NCBI GenBank assembly: GCA_951799425.1
Contig: OX637406.1
Location: 27,212,390 to 27,276,389 of the forward strand
Source: Ilex aquifolium
Lineage: Eukaryota > Streptophyta > Magnoliopsida > Aquifoliales > Aquifoliaceae
Direction of reading: 5' to 3'
Length of the DNA stretch: 64,000 nucleotides
Shown: piece by piece, positions 1 to 10,200 of the stretch
Numbering within the stretch: the stretch's first letter is position 1
How the letters are laid out: the number at the start of each line of letters is the position of its first letter
Position numbers and translations under genes: made by a program
Notes under the pieces: generated by a model
Told to the model about the DNA's origin: nothing
Seen by the model: only the letters and a program-made list of their open reading frames with translations
Database searches by the model: none

Positions 1-865
1 GAACAGACGAAGGCATCCGATCAATGAGGTAGCATGCAGTAAGTACAACATCACTCTAGAAAATTTTAGGGACTCATATGAAATAGAAGGGCTTGAGCAA
101 CTTGAATGAGGTGGCGATTTTTTCTTTCAGCTATCCCATTTTGTTGTGGTGTGTCACTGCATGAAGTGCGATAGAGCAAGTCATAAGCAGTGAAAAAATC
201 ACGAAATGGGTGAGAAAGATATTCTTTCGCATTATCGGATTGTAAAGTGTGGATAAACACCAAATCGAGTCCTAATTTCCATCATAAAGGCTTAAAAAAT
301 AGAAAATAATTTAGACCGATCTTTCATTATGAAGAGCCAGGCTATCTTGGAAATATCCTCTACAAATGTAACAAAATACTTGATCCTAAATACGAAGAAA
401 GACGAGTAGGGCCCCAAATATTAGAGTGGACAACTTCAAATATACTAGAGACATGATTACAAATTCTGGGAGTAAACGTACTCCGAACATGTTTACCTAA
501 CTGACATGACTCACAATCTAAAGATGACAACTGACGCAACTGTTGAAGTCATCACAAAGATTGATGACCAAGCCGACAATGCCACTGATGTAGTGAACAT
601 GAAGTGTGCAAAAACAGAGTTGCAAGCAGGAACTGCATCAGGATGGTAAAGTCTACTGTTTTCATGACCTTCACCAATCATCTTCCTAGTTTGGAGGTCC
701 TGTAACACAAAAAGTCGGATAAAACGTGAGTGAACAATTTAAAGATTTAGTGAGGTGACTCACAGATAACAGATTAAATGAAAATTTAGGATAAAGACAA
801 TGATGAAATATAGGAGTTATTGTGCCGAAACCAGAAACTGAGGATGAAGATCTATTAGCTAAGGT

Positions 866-1561
866 TAGGGGTGCAACTCGGGCGGGTTGGGCGGGTTAGA
901 CAGTCAACCCTAGCCCAACCCTAGGTGTATAATCTTCAACCCTAGCCCAACCCTAGGTGTATAATCTTCAACCCTAACCCTAACCCTAACCCTAACCCTA
1001 CCTCGGGTTGAGGAACTCAACCTGAGCACTGCCCGAGTTTAATTCGGGCGGGCTCGGGTTGAATTCGGGTTCACTGCAAGAGAGACAGAGAGAGGGGGGA
1101 ATAATTAAAAATTCATAAAACAATCCATATATTTTATTCATAACAGTGCACGATTATTGATCATCTGCTTTCACACCAAAAAAACTAGTGATCTCAAAGC
1201 ACAATCTCAGAAAACATAGAAATTAGATCCATAAAAACATTAAACTTAAAACATCACACTATCACCACTAATCACGCATAACAGAGTAGCAAGCAACAAG
1301 CAACAAGAAACAGAGGACGATGGAGTAAAAATGAAAAAAAATGCTAATGCTTTATATATATATAATTATTTTTTAATTTGTCGGGTTCGGGTTGAAATCG
1401 GGTTGCCAATGCCTCAACCCGAGCCCGGCCCAAATTGAATTCGGGTTGAGGTTTTTTGACCCAAGCCCAACCCAAGTATTAAAAAACCCTAGCCCAAGCC
1501 CTAATTTTTTCGGGTTGGGCTCAAGTTGAAATCGGGTTGCCCAACCCAAGTTGCACCCCTA
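866..1561. mobile_element. hAT-type MITE with 8-bp target duplication
   Basis: The ends are TAGGGGTGCAACTCGGG and, inverted, TAGGGGTGCAACTTGGG. The flanks are a perfect 8-bp duplication GCTAAGGT at 858-865 and 1562-1569. The 696-bp body has no transposase, repeats CGGGTTG-type motifs near both ends and contains a run of CCCTAA hexamers at about 970-1003. It inserted into the Copia element after that element had landed. Confidence 0.93.
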
Positions 1562-2044
1562 GCTAAGGTGACATGTTGGTGAGTTGAAATATGATGTAAA
1601 CTTGAGAATGCGCTCTCATTACGTGTCATATGGTCAGAGGCCCCCGAATCAATGACCAATGGAGACGATGTAGACGAATGGGACAACAAACATACTTTAC
1701 TTGATTGGGCTGAAGTGGCTGTGGAACAAGAAGTTGATGTAGAAGCCTCAGACTTGGAAACAAGTCAATTATGTAGATGAAGGTTCACTAATACCAGACT
1801 GTTCTAAACCCAACTCGTCTGATGAAGACACTGCATGAGCATAAGATGAGGGTTTGTCACGAGATTCCAACAATAATCCACAGTATGACCTTTAAGTCCA
1901 TAATAATTGCATAGTTTCACGGATCCACAACCTCTACCACCACTGGCTGACGACCACCTCCTTGTCGACCACCCCAATTTCCTCTTCCACCACGGAAAAA
2001 AGTATCATGAGAAAAATTGTTATTCCCTTGATTAGGCAGTACTA

Positions 2045-2587
2045 TTAAAGTCGAGTGATCAGGTGTAGAACACCACTATCACTTAAGGAAGCCCGTTGAA
2101 TACTAGAAAAAACTTCTAGCATGGAAGGAATTTCCTTACTACCTAAAATTTGAGTACGAACGGGTTCTAGTTTTGATTTTAAACGTGAGAGGAAGCGAGC
2201 AACTATTAACTCCTCACGTTTTTTCTGTACCTTCAGATCAGTAGAAAGGGGATGATAAGCATTAAGATTATTCATAATATTTTGAAGAGCAGAATAGAAC
2301 TCTGTAATATTCTTATCACCTTGCTCCAATCTGAACAAATCTTGAAAAAACTGATAAATTTTGGTAATATTATCTTCTCCTGAAAATAATTGACTAACAG
2401 CAAGCCATACCTCCTCAACAGTTTCAAGAGACATGCGATGAATGCTAATATGAGGTTCCACACTATTCCATAATAAGGTCATTACTTGTGCATTCTCCAC
2501 CTTCCACTGCTTAAGCTTGGCATCAGATTCACCGGGCTTATCCTCTGTAAGATATTCAATTTCATTTTTTTTAGTCAAAAATTGCAA
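2045..2587 (-). pseudogene. Copia gag (UBN2-type) remnant
   Basis: An open stretch of about 180 residues includes WKVENAQVMTLLWNSVEPHI, then EEVWLAVSQLFS and IYQFFQDLFRLEQGDKNITE. This matches the Gag polypeptide of Copia elements (UBN2), which forms the virus-like particle. It lies between the primer-side leader and the protease of the fossil element. Confidence 0.85.
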
Positions 2588-2849
2588 TAGAACGTGACTA
2601 TGGCATGTAGTTACTGCCGTTCAGCTTAATAGAGGTAATAGACAGGCTAGTAAAATCCCGACTCACCACAGACCCATCAACAGTAGGATTAGACTTATAA
2701 CAAAGAATTAGTGTATCACACTAGGAGCTGCAAACCAGTAGAAGAAACAAAGTAGCAAATAAGGACACCAAAACAACAAAGAAGCAGTATCCAGTAGAAG
2801 AAGAAAGCCTAACCAGGATAGCAGATGACTTATCTGGGCAGAAATGAAC

Positions 2850-3185
2850 AAGGCCCGGAATGGGCTGAACCGGCAACGAATGAGCCAGCATTGAACAAGG
2901 CTGAACAAGCTTGGAATGGGCTGAACCTGCCCGGAAAAAGGCTGAACCAGCCTGGAATGGAGATGAACCGGCCTGAAATAGATCGGAACCGGCCTGAGAT
3001 GAACTGAACTGGACCGGACAAGAGCTGGTCCTCTGGGCTGTATCTGGACTTTGAGGTTAATGGATTGGGCTTGGGCTATATTCTGAACTCAAACCTTGAT
3101 TGAACTTGGCTGTATGTGGACTTTGGCTTTAATGAATTGGGCTTCGGCTATATTCTGAACTCAGACCCTGATTGAACTCCAAAAC
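2850..3185. repeat. Degenerate minisatellite and 70-80 bp tandem pair in the Copia leader
   Basis: 2850-3015 repeats variants of GGGCTGAACC/GGCCTGAAC about eight times. 3039-3180 is two tandem copies of a unit beginning CTGTAT-TGGACTTTG and ending TTCTGAACTCA. The pattern explains the open frames on both strands here, which are low-complexity by-products. Confidence 0.7.
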
Positions 3186-3670
3186 CATCAAAACCTGATC
3201 CGATTCAATCGGATCTTGTCTTCAACCTCTGCCCGCTGCCAACGAAACCCTACCAACGAAACTCTACCGATGCCTCTCAGACCGGTAGAAGAAACGACAA
3301 CACCCCAGAAACAACAATCAACAACACTGCCCCTTCAACACGACTGCATCGATCAACTCCGGCATTCGATTTAATCTATCATCAACAATCAGCAACTCAA
3401 TGGTGACAAACAATGGCTCCACTTCGACGACGAATCAACGACAGCAACTCAAAGGTGGTCGGCAAACAGCGATTCCGCACCTGACGACAAACAGAGACTC
3501 AACACCGATGATTTCCTTCTCGACGGCTACGCACAATGCGTGGCTCTAATACCATGATAACAGCATATTGAGAGAGACCAAAAAACTACTTCAATTGATC
3601 ACATAGAGAGAGTTATATAGTTACACTTATAGAATAGGGTAATGACCCTATTGCCCATAACTCACTAACA

Positions 3671-4094
3671 GATTCGAACACTGGAATTGCCATTTACATG
3701 AAGGCTGTACTGGGGGTACATGGTCATGCTGTTTCAAATAAAGAGAGTCCCTGCAGGAGATAAGACCCTTTTTGTTATCTGCTCTTTTTTCTCCTAAGGG
3801 GTAGTGGGTGGGGGAGTCAGATTGGGGAACATATGGAGATATTATAAAGGTCTTACATGCTTTTATTCCTGGTCATGAATTATCCTGCAAGCCGAGTCTT
3901 TTAGGATTTACTGATTTCGTGTTGAACAGCAGAAGATTCCTTAAAAACGTGCATGTCCTACATATGTATTTACATCTCAACTGTTTCCATACTGCATCTT
4001 TTGAATAGTGCATTTTTTACGTGTTTCCACTGCATTTCTAATTTGTCTCTGGAGTTGCTAAGCATACTAACATTTGTCTAAGATCAAAATGCAG
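3671..4094 (+). other. FANCM intron remainder, nothing further seen
   Basis: AT-rich sequence between the Copia LTR and the first visible exon. I find no conserved FANCM exon text, terminal repeats or RNA gene. The frame at 3808-4008 has no recognisable content. Confidence 0.6.
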
Positions 4095-4225
4095 GTTATT
4101 TGCACGATTTATGAGTAGGAATGAAATTCTTCAGAAAGCAAAGGCTTTAATGCAGCGAAGTTTGTCCCATGGTGCTTCTAATCCCAAATTGTCAAGAATG
4201 TTAGAAGTTCTGATCGATCATTTCA
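4095..4225 (+). CDS. FANCM: FANCM exon (first in window), linker to helicase C domain
   Basis: Acceptor GCAG ends at 4094 and donor GTATGT starts at 4226. The exon opens with one base finishing a split codon, then reads [10 protein letters not shown] and continues to [18 protein letters not shown] and IDHF. This is the conserved stretch between the insert domain and helicase domain 2 of plant FANCM. An ATG-started frame at 4111 reads through the donor into the intron, so that ATG is internal and not a start. Confidence 0.92.
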
Positions 4226-7200
4226 GTATGTGCCATGGCATCTTACCTTCATTTGAACTGCTTTTAATTTGCATGACATGGTTATTCCTTTCTGGTTCTG
4301 CCCCTAGTGGTATTTATGTAGACCGCATTGCAAACTTATCTATGTTTGGGCGTAATTTCTGCACAATAAGGATATTGATTATTGACTCAAGTTGTCATTT
4401 TTCTTCTACTAATCTCACAGCTTATAAATTCTTAATTTTCTTTTTTTATTTGTTTATTATTTTGGATAGCTGTAGCCTACTAGCCTACAATCTTATTAGG
4501 CCCCATGAAGCTTTTGAACTTGACGGGTTGCTTTCAACCCAAGGACCAGGTCAAGTGAGAACAAGGGGGCCTAAGTTTGGTGAAGCCATATTTTAGTCAG
4601 TACTGGAGAAAGACAGGAAACAAGCCTTATCCTTGATTGACCCAAAGTTGGATTTGTAAATCTAATCATAAGAATATATGGGAGATGAAGTGAACTACTT
4701 CTGATTATCAAACAGCCCATTCAGTGCAGTTGTAACTGCCTAATGCTTTATCTTGATTTCCTACGGCTAACTTTGATGGGTGAGATATTTATTACTGAGT
4801 TATGGAATGCATCTCAAAGTTATATGAAATGAATTCTAATTATAATTGTCATGTCCAAGTCGTGAGATTAGGCATAACATCAGTGGACCCATTAGGCATG
4901 CAAAAAAAATTCAGAATATATATTGGTTATCTTCAACCTCGATGGGGACAAACCATAATCAACTCTTCAATCTTCCTTTAACAGAATGATCTTTTACTCC
5001 GTTTGTCTGATTAAAATAAGAGTTTCATTATCACTGATATAGTGCTTTATACTGTTGAAACTATCATTCTTTCAATTCTTATTTTGTGTACTGCTAAATA
5101 ATAATATCTTGAAAATTTCATGGTAGGTAGGTTATCTGTATATTCTGGTCACTTGTAAGTAATGATACCTAAAAGCGTTTCATGGAAATATGTAGGTTAA
5201 TTTTTTTGTCTGTAATTTTTACTTCACTAATGCTTTTTGGTTGGAAGAAGTAATTTAGGGTTTTGGGAGAATATGACAGCTAAATATGCTCTTGCAGAGA
5301 TGAAAGATCCACATAACTCAAGGGTTATAATTTTCTCAAATTTCAGGGGAAGTGTCAGGTGAAGAAATAATGTTATCCCATACTGTCTTTTGTTGCTATT
5401 TTGAGTCGAGACTTAAACATACTGTTACATTGTTCATGGATTTTTTACAATTTTTAATTTTTTTTTCTTTGGCATAATAATACTCACTTCAGGGACATAT
5501 TGAATGTGTTAGCGAACAGCGGGGAGTTTGTTAAAGCTACTGAGTTTATTGGCCAAAGCTCAGGTTTGTAATCCTGTCCCTTATTGTTGCTACTTTTTCG
5601 TGTACAAGTATGCTTAAACTCTACTCTTCATCCATTTGCCGAAACAATAATTCTCTATATTTTGCCAGTGTCGTCAGTGCTGGAAATGATTAACTAAGCT
5701 CGAAATCTTCTATATCTCATCTCAACCTTATCCTTGCAATTTTGTTAGCTTCAATCGTGCATCTTATCTAAGATCATACAGGAGCCATGAACTTTTGTTA
5801 CACATGGGGTGCAATTCAGGCGGGTTGGGAGATCAACAGGCTCATCCTGAGTCCGACTTTGAACCCAACCTACTCAACAGGAGTATTGCCTATTTTTAAT
5901 TTCTCAAACTTGGGCTAGTTAATTCGAGCTTAAGTTCAGGCTCAATACGAGTTCATAATTTGGTTGCACTCTCGACACTCGAATTTACTGCACCACTACC
6001 ACACCACCACCTCCGACACCACCACCATCACTGTGTCTATTCTCTGTCAAAACTAACCATGCTTCCCATTACTCACCTCTGCCAAACCCACCACTGCAAC
6101 CTCAAGTCTGTCTACGTGAGTAGCTGAATCAACCAAAAATCAATTAAAAAATAAGGAGAGGGATGGAGAACTAGAGACTTTTAGATTCAACACTGGTGTG
6201 AGAGAAAAAGGTGAAGTGGGGATGATAAATGGAAGAAAAAAGAAGGAAGGAGGATGAGAGCTGAGAGACGGAGATTGAAAGAGATTGAGAGAGAAGAGAT
6301 AGAGAGGGATTAGATCAGGACAGGGGAGAGAGAAGACAAGAGCGCCGAGGATACCGTGAGGGAGAGAATGTGTCTATGACTCCACCTTGTGTATTGAGAG
6401 AGGCAAAACATGAGAAATGCTGAAAAGTGGAGAGAGAGGGTGGCGTGCATGTTTGTTTTAGGGAGACAAAAAAGGGTAGTTGGGGGTAAAATGAGGAAAA
6501 GAATGGGTGAGTAAAACAGAAAAAACCGGAGAAAAAGAAGAAAGTAGTTTTTACTATTTCAAAATAAAGGATGAGAATGTGCCACTTAGGATGTAATTTA
6601 GGAAGTGCTGACAAACTCAACAGCCTTGTGTAGATAAATTATAGAGGGTATTTTTGTAATCGGGTTCAAATCGAATTTGCTAAATCAGGACCGGTTTGGG
6701 TTGAACCGGGTAACCTAACAACCCAATCTAAATATTGTCTAAACTTAATTTGGATTGAGATATTTTTGTCTAAACCCAATCCTAGTATTGACAATCTACG
6801 CCCAAGAATTGAAAATTTCACTTTAGGTTCGGTTAACCCGCCCAAAGTTGAACCTCTAGTTACGTATGGTCATACAGTGGCCATACTAATGAAGATAATT
6901 TCTTGTGAGCTATATTTCTTGGTTGCAAGACATTTTGCCTATTTATGAATTAAATGGTATTATACAAAACGAAATACAAAATTCCATATGCACTACAATA
7001 CAATTTGAGAATCTATCATCCTCACTTTGCTACATGCTTATAAAGAGTCATTGAATCCTTGAACTCCATCCATTCCAATTCATCCTTATCTATGATATAA
7101 ATGAACCATCCGGTCCATCCCTTTATGGTAATAATGTTGGTTAAAAAGACCACATGAACTATCTCTCCTCCTTCCTTCCATGTAAAATTCTATAGCCTAT

Positions 7201-10200
7201 TTGATAGGATAGGATGACAGACAAGTAAAAGGATGCTTCACAACTTGATGGCTAATGATGTTCAGAACCAAAAAAGTGATCTATGGTCCAACGATTCAAC
7301 ATAGACTAGGAAATGTCCAAAAGGAACATAGATTCAAGCGGTCAACATTTTATATTTATCAAGTAAATCCCCTTGCTTGATGAATCTCACACCCTCCCAT
7401 TGGAAGTTAGATTTCCTAGTCAACTCCTTCCCAACTATATTCATGCTCACTTCCTTCCTCGGAGGGTACGTAGGTCTAGGAAAATGGGGTACCAGAGGCA
7501 TTTCCACAATTAAATCAATATCAATTTCAATCCCCCTCACATATGTCCTAATCTCCCCATTAACCACATCGACATTGGAGTAGAACTCCCTTACCATTTG
7601 TTTAACGGCCTCCCCACCGTTTCTCATGTATTAAAATCACCCCTTTCCCTCATCTTGTCAAGAATCCTCAATTCGAAAAAATCACTCAACACCACAGTAC
7701 ACTCGCATACAATGGGTTTATTCCTAAAACAATTCTTATACCTGTTGGCCTTAAGAGAACTTGGGAAGCGGGTTCGATCGTACTGACGAGTTATGGGTGC
7801 CCTTCCTTCTCTTTCTTCTTCCACAACCTCATCCACAAATCGGGGTGTTTGATTTATAGCACCCACACTCCTTGCTGGAATCTTGACTCTTGGAGGCATG
7901 GTTTCGGTTTTGAGGGGTTTTTGGGGCAAAATAGGTATTTTAATTTGTGAAAAGTTGGGAAATTGGGTAGAAAATTGGTTGGGTTGATGAATTTGATGAA
8001 AAATTAGGTGGGTGAGGGGTTTCTTGGGTTTGGGTATGATTTTTGAAGCCTAGGGTTTAGTTTGGAGAGCTTGGGGGCCGAAAAATGGGGTGGAGAATTC
8101 GTTTTTGACTTTCATACCTTGACACAGTACGTTCAAACGTGGGTTGGCATTCAAACGCCAGTGCAATTTTTTGAATTCTTGTTCAAATGTGGGTCTCATT
8201 CGAACGCAACTTCCTCCCAGTATCTTGCTCTTTGACAGAACTTTTGATTTTCCTGAGATGCTATAACCGAAGCTCGTTTGAACGTGGGCCTCGTGGGAGT
8301 GCATTCGAATGCAAATCCAAGATAAATTTTTGTTTTTTTTTTCTTGTTATTTTCCATTTTTGTTTTTTTTTCTGATAACTTAACATCTTGACTAAAGAAA
8401 ACTAAAATATACATTCTTGTTTATAAACATAATTAAAATCCCAAAAAAATTTAAAAATAAAATGCATCAAAACAATTTTTGTTTTGTTTTTTTTAACAAA
8501 GATTTTTGACAAAAGTATTTCCTCCCCTCAACCTAAATTAACATTGTTCTCATTGTGAGATGAATAACAAATGTAAGGGAAGAAAAATATACCTCCTACT
8601 GCTCACAATGAACCTTGAAACTCCATAAAAATATCAACTTATAATCAAAGACGAATGCAAATACTATATACAATTGAGTTGATTTAGCTGTGTATTCAGT
8701 CATAGTGGGGATCCATCAACTCAATAGATTCCCCTTCCGCCACAAAAGCCTCCAAGAACTTCTTTAACCTTTGTCCGTTAACTTTAAAAACATTGCCATT
8801 CTCGGGGTTTTTTTTATCTTTATAGTCCATGGGAAAAGACTTGCTTGACAGTATACGTACCGGTCCACCTGAATCTCAACTGACCAGGAAAAAGGTGGAG
8901 ACGAGAATTATAGAGAGACTTTTTGAGAAGGTTCAAATGTCTTAATCACAATGTTTTTGTCATGGAAGATTTTCATTCTGGATTTTGCAATTTTAGCGTT
9001 ATCATATGCTTCATTCCTCAATTCCTTGAGTTTGCTAATTTGAAGTTTCCTAGGCGCCCCTGCTTTTTCCAAATCAAAGTTCATTGTCTTTGTTGGAGTT
9101 ATTTCCTAGTTTGTTAGGGTTTTCCTTATTTTACCCTTATTGTACCTTTATTTTTGACTATATATACGGGGGCTCTACAATTAGTTTGTATCCCTTTCTT
9201 TCTTCTAAATATTTCAAGTTGGTATCAGAGCCCAACTCTAATCCTAACCCCTCCTCCACGTTGCAGCCACCACACTGCTTCTAGACTTTTTTTGGTAGAT
9301 TGTTATTTTTTTGCGGTTCCAAGGGACTGTGAACAGTGCTGAAAACACTGTTCACTTGGTGAACAGTAACATCGGTACTGTTCACATAGCGTGAACAACA
9401 CTGAAATTATTGTTCACGCTATGTGAACAGTGCCGATGAACAGTGTTTAATTCCTTGTGATTTCTGCCGGTTGATTTTGCACTGTACTTTTTTTCACGTT
9501 GCTCCTCTTTGTTAACTTGTTCGTTGACTGTTTGTTGCTGCACCTTGAAGAAGAATTCAACCGTTCTTTTGGGTTGGATTGTGATTGTTTGACTGGGTTG
9601 TTCTTTTGAAAGTTATGTAATTTTGGTTGTCTAGTTGCTGGAATCTGATTTAGCAATTGTTTTCGTTAAAACCCCAATTTGTTGGTTCTTTGCCTTCGTG
9701 CGTCTTCGTGCTTCGCGCTCTTTGTCGTAGTGTCGCAGCTTCTAGACTTTTAAGAGGGGTTGAATCCTCTTCTCCGTTGATCTACTCTTGATGCAGTAGA
9801 TCCATTATTTATATTTACGGGAGCTTTCTGGACCTTCTTTATTTGTCGCTATTGGTCGACTGGAGGTATATTGTTCTCCCTTATTTTATCTCTCTATTTA
9901 TTTTAGAGATTTCTTCGTTGATCTGCTCTTGATGCAGTAGATCATTTATTTATATTTCTTGGATTTCTGGGCACCGTGACCTGATTATTTGGGAGCTTTT
10001 TTGGACCTTCTTTATTTGTCGCTATTGGTCGACTGGAGGTATATTGTTCTCCCTTATTTTATCTCTCTATTTATTTTAGAGTTGTTTTTCTGGGCACCGT
10101 GATCTAATTATTCGGGAGCTTTCTGGACCTTCTTTATTTGTCGCTATTGGTCGACTGGAGGTATATTGTTCTCCTTTATTTTATCTCTCTATTTATTTTA

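Larger units (their letters stand above)
1..3670 (-). mobile_element. Ty1/Copia retrotransposon, 5' half, antisense to FANCM (fossil)
   Basis: Reading leftward on the minus strand: LTR 3555-3670 (TGTTAG...TATCA), a methionine-tRNA-type primer site at 3542-3554 (TGGTATTAGAGCC), a repeat-rich leader, gag with a UBN2-type domain (about 2045-2587), the protease core VIDSGASDHMT (about 1640-1655) and integrase C-terminal text CSDTPQQNGIAERKN (about 100-180). The rest lies before base 1. The copy carries several disabling changes and an inserted hAT MITE. It appears to belong to the same family as the element at 19760-24405. Confidence 0.88.

Noticed and set aside
970-1003. CCCTAA run as a true telomere or chromosome end
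   Set aside because: It is short, lies inside a MITE with an 8-bp duplication, and is hexameric not the usual plant heptamer.
2825-3021. Open frames on both strands at the Copia leader
   Set aside because: Low-complexity by-products of GGCTGAACC-type repeats. No gag or pol text.
4111-4596. 161-codon frame starting at an ATG in the first visible FANCM exon
   Set aside because: It reads through a good donor at 4226 into AT-rich intron. Conserved FANCM text stops exactly at the donor.
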